A DNA stretch of 64,000 nt, taken from the NCBI GenBank assembly GCA_965243415.1, contig OZ251549.1:1798001-1862000 (forward strand), written 5' to 3'. This document shows, piece after piece, positions 34,176 through 45,116 of the stretch. The translations under genes and the position numbers were made by a program. How positions within the stretch are numbered: the stretch's first letter is position 1; the number at the start of each line of letters is the position of its first letter. Origin of the DNA: G965204755 sp965243415. Lineage in GTDB: Bacteria; Acidobacteriota; Vicinamibacteria; Marinacidobacterales; Marinacidobacteraceae. The notes beneath the pieces were generated by a model. The model searched no databases. It was not told the DNA's origin and saw only the letters and a list, made by a program, of their open reading frames with translations.

Positions 34176-35282
34176 GTGCCCACCGCCATCAAGATCGTCC
34201 ACTTCGCCGATCTGCATCTGGATCGCAAGTTCGCGTGGGCCGGCAGCGCTTCGAGCCTCCGCAGGGACAACTTGCGGAAGGTGCTCCGCCGGATCGTCCA
34301 GACCGCGACCGAGGTCGAGGCGGACGCGCTCTTCTGCGCCGGAGACCTCTACGAACAGGAACGGATCACCCGAGACACCGCAGAGTTCCTGAGGACCGTG
34401 TTCGAGAGCCTGTCCCCGACCCGGGTCTTCATCGCACCCGGCAACCACGACTGGTACGGCCCGGACAGCTCCTACGCCTCGGTGCGTTGGAGCGACAATG
34501 TCCACATCTTCCGCGAGGCCCGATTCGAGCCGAAGCCTCTGGGCGACGGCATCACGCTCTGGGGCGCGGCGCACCTGGCGCCGGCGAACACGGACAACTT
34601 CCTGACCGACTTCCGAATCGAGGGCGACGGATGTCACCTCGCGCTCTTCCACGGCGCCGAGAAGAACTGGTTGATCGAACAGGGGGCGGGGAAGGCGCCG
34701 CATGCGGCCTTCGACGCCGACGAGATCGAGGCGGCGGGGTTCGCCCATGCGTTTCTCGGTCACTACCACCGTCCTCGCGGCTCCGATTTCCTCACTTTTC
34801 CGGGAAATCCGGATCCCCTCGAATTCGGCGAAACGGGAGACCGCGGGATCGTGATCGCGTCGGTCACGGCCGACGGAGAGATCCATCGTGAGCGACGGAG
34901 AGTGGCCGAGACGGAGATCCATGATTTTGGGCTCGACATCACGGGGTGTACGACCCGAGAGCAGGCGATCGACAGGCTCGGAGAGCAGACGGATGGCGCA
35001 AGCGGTTTCGTCCGGCTCACGGTCGGAGGCGACCTCCACCCTGACATGGATCTCGGGGAGGCACACCTTCGTGAATGCCTGCGCCACTTCGACGCCGTCC
35101 AGGTCCGTTGGGTGGATGTTCGTCCGGCGTTCGATCTGGATGCGCTCCGGGGAGAAGAAACGGTGCGCGGGGAATTCGTGCGCGAGGTCCTCGAGTCCGA
35201 TCTTCCCGACGACGAGAAGCGGCGGGTGTTGATGACGGGGTTGCGCGCCCTGGACGGTCGAAGCGACCTGGAAGTCCCCTGA
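34176..35282 (+). CDS. Metallophosphoesterase, YhaO/SbcD/Mre11-like nuclease
   Basis: A calcineurin-like phosphoesterase of the DNA-repair exonuclease group, 368 residues. Motifs: HFADLHLD near residue 9, FCAGDLYEQ, APGNHDWYG, ALFHGAEK, LGHYHRP, which supply the di-metal site. GTG start. Its stop overlaps the ATG of the next gene as TGATG, so nuclease and ATPase are made together, as in yhaO-yhaN and sbcD-sbcC pairs. Confidence 0.88.
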   Translation: MPTAIKIVHFADLHLDRKFAWAGSASSLRRDNLRKVLRRIVQTATEVEADALFCAGDLYEQERITRDTAEFLRTVFESLSPTRVFIAPGNHDWYGPDSSYASVRWSDNVHIFREARFEPKPLGDGITLWGAAHLAPANTDNFLTDFRIEGDGCHLALFHGAEKNWLIEQGAGKAPHAAFDADEIEAAGFAHAFLGHYHRPRGSDFLTFPGNPDPLEFGETGDRGIVIASVTADGEIHRERRRVAETEIHDFGLDITGCTTREQAIDRLGEQTDGASGFVRLTVGGDLHPDMDLGEAHLRECLRHFDAVQVRWVDVRPAFDLDALRGEETVRGEFVREVLESDLPDDEKRRVLMTGLRALDGRSDLEVP

Positions 35283-38200
35283 TGCTGTTCGAGTCGCTCC
35301 GTTGCCGACCGTTCGGTCCGTTTCGTGACCGGACTCTCGACCTGGCGCCGGGAATGAATGTGATCCACGGGCCCAACGAGTCGGGCAAGTCCACGCTGCG
35401 GGCCGCGCTGTCGGTCGGCCTGTGCGGACAGCGGCGAGGGCCGGGGCGTACGAAGGTAGCGAGGGCCTTCGATGACCAACACCGGCCATGGGATGACGGA
35501 ACCGAGTGGGCGGTGAGCGTCGTCATCTGTCTCGCCGATGGTCGCCGCGTCGAGTTGCGGCAGGACCTTGCCCGGGGTGTGGCCAGTTCGGCGCACGATG
35601 CCGACTCGCATCGCGGCTTGTCCGGCAGCATCATGAACGACGGAGCGCCGGACGGGTCTTTGTGGCTCGGCCTGAACCGCACGACTTTCGAGCGTGTCGC
35701 CTCCGTGCGACAGGCGGAGATCCTGACGATCCTCGAAGATCACAAGGCGCTGCAGGAGGATCTCCAGCGCGCCGCGGCCACGGCGCGAGCGGAGGGGACC
35801 GCCCGGGCCGCGGTGGAACGCCTATCGGAGTTCCACCGCGAACGAGTGGGAACCGACCGAGCTTGGACGAAACCCCTTCGGACATCGCAAGAGGCCGTCG
35901 TAGTAGCGGAAGGAGTGCTGCAAGCGGCGCGGGAGAAGCACGGCGAACATCGCTTGAAGATGGAGGAGGTACGGATCCACGAGCGCGAGGGACAGAGAAT
36001 CGGGACTCGACTACGAACGGTGCAGGCTATCCTCGTTGAAGCAGACGCCAAGGCTGCGCGCGATCGTTGCGACGATGTTTCCGATTGGAGTCTTCTTTTT
36101 CCTCAGGGGCGACCGCTCCCCCCGGGCCACGGCGAAGATGATGACCTGGAGGAGAGACTCGCGACGGCCCTCTCCGATTGGGAATCGGCGCCGGAACCGC
36201 GGCGACCGGAGGGCCTGGCTATCGAGAAACTGAAGAGCCTGATCGCGGACTCCGAGTCTAGGGAGGCTGCCTGTCGGGCCGTAGTGATGGAGAGTGAGAT
36301 GACCGAAATGAAGGAGCGATATGACAGAGCGGTCGCACTGGATGCCTTGTTTCCCGACGGTGAGCCGCAAGCGCCGGACGGCGCTGACGGCAATCTGGGT
36401 CAGGCCGTCGCCGTGGCGCTCGACGCCTGGCGAGGACTTCCCGTACTCCGGCCACCCGACGGTCCGACCGTAGAGGAAATCGAGTCGAAGATCGAAGAGT
36501 CGAGGAAGGAGGAAGATGTGCGGGTTGCAGTTCGGACGGAAGCCGAGGCCCGCGACTTCGGACGTGAACTGGGCGAGATCCGACGCCTTCACGAAGTCGT
36601 GCGAAGGGCTCCCGAGCGCAGGCCCGACGAACACGAGGAAGCCGAGCGGGAGGTCGCTCAGGCGCTGCGTCGTTGGGAGGAGCGGCCGGAGATCGACCCA
36701 CCATCCGGTCCGACCGAGGCCGAGCTCGCCGGGGAACTCGCTCGCATCGATCAGGAGGAAATCCGTCTTGGGGAGCGGAACGAGGCCGTAGAGGTGCTGC
36801 GACGGAGTCCTGTGCTCCACGGCGTCATCTCTCTCGGGGTCGTCGCGCTTCTGGTCGCTTCGGCCGTGACCGGCAGCATCGCCTCCTGGGCGACTTGGTC
36901 GCTTTTCGTCGCCGCCGAATTCTGGTGGTTCCGGCGGACACTCGTGGGGCAGAAGAGCCAACGGCAGACGCAGCGCGAAGATCTCTCCGCTCGCCGGCGC
37001 GATCTGGACCGTGCGATCAACTTGAGGAGGATGGAAGATCAATCTCGCGAGCAGGCTCGACAGCAGGTCGAACGGGCGGAAGAGCGGATCGCTCGTGCGG
37101 CAACGGATCTCGGTTCGACTTCGACCAGTGCAGACGAGCGAGTCGATTTTCTCAGAGAGTGGCTGGCGACCCGCAGCCGGGCCCGAGACGCCTTCGATGC
37201 GCACCGGGACGAACGGGTCCGCCTCGAACAGATGTCACGTGGCCGTTCGCTCGCCGAACTCGAGGCCGAGGCCAAGACTCTGGATAAGACGGCTTTCGAT
37301 GCGGCAGAAGGCGTCGATCCCGGCCATCTCGCTGCCATCCGGCAAGCGCCTGTAGCTGACTCTGAATGGGAGCGTGTGCATCGAGCGGCCGCTGACCAGC
37401 GCGAGAAGTGGAGCGCCGAACGCGAGCAACGACTGGCTGCGGACACCGCCTACAACGCTGCAGTCGTGGAGCGCGACGAGACCATCAAACGTCTTCTCGA
37501 TGTCGCTGCGCTGGCTCGCATCGAAGCAGAGAACGCGGAAGACGCCAAGTCCGGTCTGGAAGTTTGGCAGTCCCGCCGGGAGGAGCGGCAGAAGGAGTTC
37601 GCCCAGCGAACCCGAGACTGGGCCCTGCTTCAGGGACTGCTGGAAGGTCGCACGCTCCTCGAGTTCTCCGAACAAGTTAGCGAGCGTCAACGCGACTGCA
37701 CGCAGGTCGCACGCCGCGTTCCGGCACAGCGACTTGCGGACGCCCGGAACGAGGAGCTGACACCGGCAAGATGGGAGTCGGTGCAGAAACAGGAGGAACG
37801 TCGCAGGAACGAGTGGAACGCGACGCTCGGTAAGCGTCAGGCGAACGAAGAAACCTATGCTCGGGAAGTCTCGCGCCGTAACCGGCTCGGTGAAGCCGTG
37901 GTCGAAGCGGCGAGATCGGCGGGTTCGGAAGGGAGCACCCCAGCGGCGGCCGCCAAGAAGATTCAGGAATGGCTTGCGCGGCGCCACGAAGAACGAAAGG
38001 AGTATGAGGACCGTCGGGAGAAGTGGGGCCGGTATCAGCAGGCGCTCGATGGTTCCACGCCTGTGGATTTGGAGAAGCGAGCGAGGGAATTGGAAGATGA
38101 GGCAGAACATCTGTCGACGAACGTGGATGCCGACTTCGCCGCGAGACTGCGGAGCGAAGAGACTGCAGCACTCGAACAGGAGCGTGACCGGCTTCAGGAC

Positions 38201-38830
38201 GAAATGGAGCGAGTGCGCCGGAGACTCGACAGGGCTCGCGGTGAGTCGGAACAGATCGAGAAGACGCTTCCCTGCTTGGTCGAACTCGAAGAGGCGCTGG
38301 ACGAGGCCAAGTCGAGGCGGGATCATGTGCACCGACTCGACGAGACGCTCGGCATCACGATTCGCCTTCTCCAACAGGCGGAGGAGCGCATCCACAGAGA
38401 CCTCGCACCGGTCCTCAGGAACGGCGTGCGGCAGAGGCTCGCCGGCGTAACCGATGGTCGGTACATCGACTGTCGGGTGGACCCGCAGAGGCTGACGGTG
38501 GAGGTCTGCGGAGAGGAAGGGCGTTGGCGGTCGGCGGTCGATCTATCGCGAGGCACGGCCGAGCAGATCTACCTGTTGCTTCGGGTCACTCTCGCGGAAC
38601 ACCTCGGGAAGGAGGACGAGCCCTGTCCGCTGATCCTCGACGATCCGACGGTGTCGAGCGATGCGGAGCGGCGGGACGCGGTTCTGGAGGCGCTCCTCGC
38701 CATCGCCGCCGAGCGACAGGTCGTTCTCTTCACTCACGACCAAGGCGTTCGGGACTGGGCCGAACGACACTTGGCCGGCGACTCGCGGCATCGGATCCAG
38801 CAGTTGAGCACCGAGGCGATTCGTCCCTGA
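35282..38830 (+). CDS. YhaN-like AAA/SMC-type ATPase with central membrane hairpin
   Basis: A 1,182-residue ABC-ATPase of the Rad50/SbcC/YhaN type. Walker A (GPNESGKST) is near residue 30; the signature and Walker B lie at the C-terminus (VDLSRGTAEQIYLLLR, LILDDPTVSSD). Between them are long charged coiled-coil segments. Residues about 510-560 hold two hydrophobic helices (VISLGVVALLVASAV, ATWSLFVAAEFWWF), as in YhaN, and there is no CxxC zinc hook, which argues against SbcC. Base composition is visibly less GC-rich than in core neighbours, suggesting transfer. Likely role: membrane-linked DNA end processing with the upstream nuclease. Confidence 0.88.
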   Translation: MLFESLRCRPFGPFRDRTLDLAPGMNVIHGPNESGKSTLRAALSVGLCGQRRGPGRTKVARAFDDQHRPWDDGTEWAVSVVICLADGRRVELRQDLARGVASSAHDADSHRGLSGSIMNDGAPDGSLWLGLNRTTFERVASVRQAEILTILEDHKALQEDLQRAAATARAEGTARAAVERLSEFHRERVGTDRAWTKPLRTSQEAVVVAEGVLQAAREKHGEHRLKMEEVRIHEREGQRIGTRLRTVQAILVEADAKAARDRCDDVSDWSLLFPQGRPLPPGHGEDDDLEERLATALSDWESAPEPRRPEGLAIEKLKSLIADSESREAACRAVVMESEMTEMKERYDRAVALDALFPDGEPQAPDGADGNLGQAVAVALDAWRGLPVLRPPDGPTVEEIESKIEESRKEEDVRVAVRTEAEARDFGRELGEIRRLHEVVRRAPERRPDEHEEAEREVAQALRRWEERPEIDPPSGPTEAELAGELARIDQEEIRLGERNEAVEVLRRSPVLHGVISLGVVALLVASAVTGSIASWATWSLFVAAEFWWFRRTLVGQKSQRQTQREDLSARRRDLDRAINLRRMEDQSREQARQQVERAEERIARAATDLGSTSTSADERVDFLREWLATRSRARDAFDAHRDERVRLEQMSRGRSLAELEAEAKTLDKTAFDAAEGVDPGHLAAIRQAPVADSEWERVHRAAADQREKWSAEREQRLAADTAYNAAVVERDETIKRLLDVAALARIEAENAEDAKSGLEVWQSRREERQKEFAQRTRDWALLQGLLEGRTLLEFSEQVSERQRDCTQVARRVPAQRLADARNEELTPARWESVQKQEERRRNEWNATLGKRQANEETYAREVSRRNRLGEAVVEAARSAGSEGSTPAAAAKKIQEWLARRHEERKEYEDRREKWGRYQQALDGSTPVDLEKRARELEDEAEHLSTNVDADFAARLRSEETAALEQERDRLQDEMERVRRRLDRARGESEQIEKTLPCLVELEEALDEAKSRRDHVHRLDETLGITIRLLQQAEERIHRDLAPVLRNGVRQRLAGVTDGRYIDCRVDPQRLTVEVCGEEGRWRSAVDLSRGTAEQIYLLLRVTLAEHLGKEDEPCPLILDDPTVSSDAERRDAVLEALLAIAAERQVVLFTHDQGVRDWAERHLAGDSRHRIQQLSTEAIRP

Positions 38831-38877
38831 GGACTGCCGGCCCGGGGCTCTGAGCGGGCTCCGGAGCTTCGGGTCGG

Positions 38878-39255
38878 TTATTCGCGGGGAGTCGTGCGGT
38901 CGAGGTCCGCCAGGGCCTCCCGGACGAAGGCGTCGGGAAGGAGCGCCGCGTCTTCGTAGGCCGCTCGGCGGTGGGCGCCTTCCAGGTTGACCAGGCAGAG
39001 GACCCCGCCCTGCGGCTTGCAGTAGAGGATGACGGAGCGGCCGCGGGCGCCGCCGTGCAGGGCGATCTCGCCGTCCGGCATCGGGTACGCCTCGTCGCGG
39101 CGGGGCGAAATCGAATACAGGGCCCGCAGCAGCCGCGCGGCGGTTTCCCGCGAGAGCCGCGTGGGTCGGGGATAGCCCTCTTCCAGCGCCTCGACTTCGA
39201 CCTCGGCGAGATCGGCGGAGGCGGCGCGGAGCAGCGCGGGGGCCGGAGGGAGCAA
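38878..39255 (-). CDS. Conserved-looking hypothetical protein
   Basis: About 125 residues. The core is well composed: EVEALEEGYPRPTRLSRETAARLLRALYSISPRRDEAYPMPDGEIALHGG, then SVILYCKPQGGVLCLVNLEG and LLPDAFVREALADL. No membrane or signal segment. The start is uncertain: a TTG at 39255 lies 8 bp after the stop of the DUF4013-like gene, but no clear ribosome-binding site precedes it. Not recognised. Confidence 0.6.
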   Translation of the reverse strand: MLPPAPALLRAASADLAEVEVEALEEGYPRPTRLSRETAARLLRALYSISPRRDEAYPMPDGEIALHGGARGRSVILYCKPQGGVLCLVNLEGAHRRAAYEDAALLPDAFVREALADLDRTTPRE

Positions 39256-39263
39256 CGCCGGGC

Positions 39264-40133
39264 TCAGGCGGCGGGGCCTTTGCTCTCCGGTTCCAGGCGG
39301 ACGCCCATGAGGTGGCCGGCGTGGCCGATGGCGGCGCCGGAGGCGGCGAAGCCCCAGACGACGCCGGGGACGATGCCGATGACGCAGAGCAGGATCGTCG
39401 CTTCGGAGATGAAGTGGAACAGGAGCAGGGTCAGCAGCAGGAACAGGAAGGTGCCGAGGTTGGCGCGGATCAGGGTCAGGTGCTCGTTGAACCGGAAGGC
39501 CTCGCCCAGCCGGTTCGTGACGGCCAGGCGGAGCAGCCCCATGGGGAGCAGGCCGTTCAGCAGGAGGGCCAGGAACGCCACGAAGAAGATCGTGACGACG
39601 CCGCCGAAGACCGAGAGGATCACCACCGCCGGGTTGCCGATGGACTCGCCCACCAGCGCCCAGAAGGCGGTGAAGCCGAAGAAGGCGCCGCCGACGATCA
39701 CTCCCACCGCCGCGTAGGCCAGGAAGACCACGGCGACCTTGAGGCCGTCCACCAGGATCCCGCCCAGGTCGTCCCACTCGGGCATCGGGTGTTCGTCGCC
39801 CCGGAGCAGGCCGCGGGTGGTGCCCAGGCCGAAGCCGGCCAGCGCCACCAGGCCCAGTCCGAGGACCGGGATGAAGAGGAAGGCCAGGCAGCCCAGCAGC
39901 AGTTTCGGCATCACCCGGGGGTCGCGGAAGACGAAGGCGAACAGGTAGCCCAGGTCGAAGCCGTCCGTCCTCGGGCGGTTCGTCGGGGCCGGCGCCGCCT
40001 CGCTGTCGAGGCGGGCGTCGGCGGGCGCGCCCGCGGACGCACCCGGGCTCCCGGGGGGAGGCGGGGGCGGCGGGGGAGGCGGGTCGGGCGCGGGATCGGG
40101 CGGGAGGCCGCCGGGGTCTTCGGCTGTGGTCAT
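39264..40133 (-). CDS. DUF4013-like membrane protein
   Basis: The 289-residue protein has a Pro/Ala-rich N-terminus (about 60 residues, with a ten-proline run) followed by five to six hydrophobic helices (LLLGCLAFLFIPVLGLGLVALAG, VVFLAYAAVGVIVGGAFFGF, FFVAFLALLLNGLLPMGLLRL, FLFLLLTLLLFHFISEA). The segment GTTRGLLRGDEHPMPEWDDLG between helices is typical of DUF4013. The ATG at 40133 has AGGAA five bases upstream. Function unknown. Confidence 0.72.
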   Translation of the reverse strand: MTTAEDPGGLPPDPAPDPPPPPPPPPPGSPGASAGAPADARLDSEAAPAPTNRPRTDGFDLGYLFAFVFRDPRVMPKLLLGCLAFLFIPVLGLGLVALAGFGLGTTRGLLRGDEHPMPEWDDLGGILVDGLKVAVVFLAYAAVGVIVGGAFFGFTAFWALVGESIGNPAVVILSVFGGVVTIFFVAFLALLLNGLLPMGLLRLAVTNRLGEAFRFNEHLTLIRANLGTFLFLLLTLLLFHFISEATILLCVIGIVPGVVWGFAASGAAIGHAGHLMGVRLEPESKGPAA

Positions 40134-40197
40134 CGTCGTTCCTCTCCGGGGGGCGTCCCCTCGCCCGAAGTTCCAGAGCGGTGAGGCCACAGAACCG

Positions 40198-42055
40198 TTG
40201 TAGTTCTTGGGGTGCGGGGCATTTCCGGAGTTCCGGCTCTGGCTACGACAGGGCGGAGACGCCGAGGAGGTCGAAGGCCCGGCTCTGGACCGGGGTGAGA
40301 TCGGTGATCTGATCGAAGGTGTGCTCGGTGCCGGGGAAGCGCATGGTCAACCGGCTGAGGGCGCCGAGGTTCCGAAGCAGCGTGGCGTAGGAGTGCAGGG
40401 GCAGCCCGTCTTCGGTCTTGCGGGCGGCGGTCTTGGCCCGGGTCCTGGGCGAACGGATCGCGGGCGCCACCACCGAGGAACGGGCGGCCAGGGCGGCGGC
40501 CGGGTCTTCTTCCTGGAAGAGGAGCGGAGCCAGGCGGCGGCGAAGGTGCCATTCCAGGTGGTAGGCCAGCATTCGCAGGAAGAAGTGCGCCCGCACCCGG
40601 TCCGGGCGCCGGTGGTGGATGGGGCGTACCTGCAGGGAGAAGGTCTTGAAGCAGCGGAAGGCCGTTTCCACCACGCCCAGCCGTTTGTAGGCGGCCACGG
40701 CCCGGGGGCCGTCGAGGTCCGCTTCGGGCACATTGGTGCGCACCACATAGAAGCCGTCGAGGTCCGCTTCGGCCGCGATGCGCTCCTCGCGGCGCCGGTA
40801 GGCGAAGTGTCCGCGCCCGGTCTCGATCTCGAAGAACTTGCGCGTCCGGTAGCGGTCCAGGATGCGGGTGGAACGCTCGATGATGGCGCGCTCACTCCGC
40901 AGCGGCGAACTGGCCCGCCGGGTAGCTTCGACCAGTTTCTCCAGGCCCGCCTCGGTGGCCGCCAACAACTCTTCCCGCCGGCGCCGGCGATCGCCCGCCG
41001 TCCGGGGGTTGCGGCAAACGACCAGTCGTTCTCCCGGGAACTCCGGCGACCGCACTTCCGCCAGATCCCGCTCCTCGAACAGCGACGGCTGCACCGTCCC
41101 GCCGCGGAACAACTCCCGGATGTCGGCGCGGCGCAGCGCGGTGATCCACGAAAGCCCTTCCAAACCGATCAGGTCCTCCCGGATCCGGGCGTCGGTCAGC
41201 ATCCCCCGGTCCCCCACCAGCACCACCCGCCGCAGGCCGAACCGCTCCCGCACCTTCTCCACCTGCGCCGAGAGCGTCTTCGGATCGGCGGTGTTCCCCT
41301 CGAACACCTCCACCGCCACCGGGCACCCTTCCTCGGAGCACAGCACCCCGAACACCACCTGCAGCGTCCCGCGCTTGCCGTCCCGGCTGTAACCCCGCGC
41401 CGCCAGCGGGCAGCGGCGGCCGGTGAACCAGCTGGAGCTCACGTCGTAGAGGACGATCGAACCTTCGCTCAGGTGTTTGCGCGCCAGCCGGGTCTCGACG
41501 GCGGCCTGGCGCCGTCCCAGCCAGTCCAGGGCGGCGTAGAGGTCGTTCTCGTCCACGCGGCCCAGGTCGAGCAGCGAGCCCAGGGTGGAGGTGGCGGTCG
41601 GGGGGTTCAGGGTTCGGGCGGTGGCCAGTTTGGGGAGCGGATCGAGGGCGCTGGCGACGATGAGGGCCACCGCCAGGTCGCGTTCCCGGGAGCGTCGGGC
41701 GGCGAGGGTCCGGTCGAGGCCCAACCGGCGCAGCGTTCCGAGGGCGGCGGCGGCGTGGCCGTGGGGGAGGGAGCGTTCGGAGCGCAGGGCCAAGCCGGCG
41801 GGGACCAAGTCTTCGCCGCGGAGGGCCCGGGCGATGACCTCGATGAGGTAGGGCGAGAGGTGGGTGATGTTGCCGAAGGTGCGGTGCTTGACCTTCGGGC
41901 CTTCGCGGAAGGAGCGTCGGAGGAGGACGGAGGTGTAGGTCTTCCCGTTCTGCTTGCTCTTGATCCTGGCCACATGTCCGGGGCTCTTCCTGCGGGGCAT
42001 TTCGGGGGATTTTCGCAGGGAATGGGGGCGATGTCAAGCATATTACTGGCTACAA
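40198..42055. mobile_element. IS1634-type insertion sequence, ends not resolved
   Basis: The span is set by the transposase and by a short inverted TTGTAG (40198-40203) and CTACAA (42050-42055) flanking it. I found no longer terminal repeat. AACCG directly precedes the left motif but there is no matching copy directly after the right one, so the true ends may differ by tens of bases. Confidence 0.4.
40243..42000 (-). CDS. IS1634-family (IS4-like DDE) transposase
   Basis: An intact 585-residue transposase. The N-terminus YTSVLLRRSFREGPKVKHRT and the DDE-type core (LYDVSSSWFTG, VLVGDRGMLTDARI, and the C-terminal GVVETAFRCFKTFSLQVRPIHHRRPDRVRAHFFLRMLAYHLEW with the catalytic Glu) match IS1634 proteins. 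It is full length with no internal stop, so it may be active. It sits between the DUF4013-like gene and aconitase. Confidence 0.9.
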   Translation of the reverse strand: MPRRKSPGHVARIKSKQNGKTYTSVLLRRSFREGPKVKHRTFGNITHLSPYLIEVIARALRGEDLVPAGLALRSERSLPHGHAAAALGTLRRLGLDRTLAARRSRERDLAVALIVASALDPLPKLATARTLNPPTATSTLGSLLDLGRVDENDLYAALDWLGRRQAAVETRLARKHLSEGSIVLYDVSSSWFTGRRCPLAARGYSRDGKRGTLQVVFGVLCSEEGCPVAVEVFEGNTADPKTLSAQVEKVRERFGLRRVVLVGDRGMLTDARIREDLIGLEGLSWITALRRADIRELFRGGTVQPSLFEERDLAEVRSPEFPGERLVVCRNPRTAGDRRRRREELLAATEAGLEKLVEATRRASSPLRSERAIIERSTRILDRYRTRKFFEIETGRGHFAYRRREERIAAEADLDGFYVVRTNVPEADLDGPRAVAAYKRLGVVETAFRCFKTFSLQVRPIHHRRPDRVRAHFFLRMLAYHLEWHLRRRLAPLLFQEEDPAAALAARSSVVAPAIRSPRTRAKTAARKTEDGLPLHSYATLLRNLGALSRLTMRFPGTEHTFDQITDLTPVQSRAFDLLGVSALS

Positions 42056-42294
42056 AATGACGCCGGGAAGGGGCGGAAACCGATGGCGCCCAACGGCTTG
42101 AGGCCATTTCCCGGCTGGAACTTCGGCCTCGCGGGGGGCGATCTCGACCCGGGCCGCCGGGGCTGCCGGGGCCGGGTCGAACTGCCTAACGACGATCCTA
42201 CGGGATGGGTTCGCCGGGGGAGCGGGGCGGCGGCTGCCGGTTATCCTTCGCGGTTCCCCGACGGGCGGCCCGGCTGCCCGGGAAAGCGCGAGAA

Positions 42295-45000
<2,706 letters not shown>

Positions 45001-45116
45001 CCCCGCCGCCGCGGGCGGAGTCGCTGCGGGAACGACCGGGCGAGGGCGCCGACTGCCGGAGTGTCCGCGACCTGTCGCCGGCGACTGTTCGGTCGGGCGC
45101 GGGGGCCGGGGGACCG

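Noticed and set aside
34176..38830. SbcCD
   Set aside because: No CxxC zinc hook, and the ATPase has a central membrane hairpin as in YhaN.
40198..42082. Target duplication AACCG for the IS1634-type element
   Set aside because: AACCG occurs at 40193 and 42078, but choosing those ends leaves termini that are not inverted repeats.
45074..45085. GTCGCCGGCGAC palindrome as a terminator between aconitase and the methyltransferase
   Set aside because: No loop and no T-run; short GC palindromes are expected by chance at this composition.
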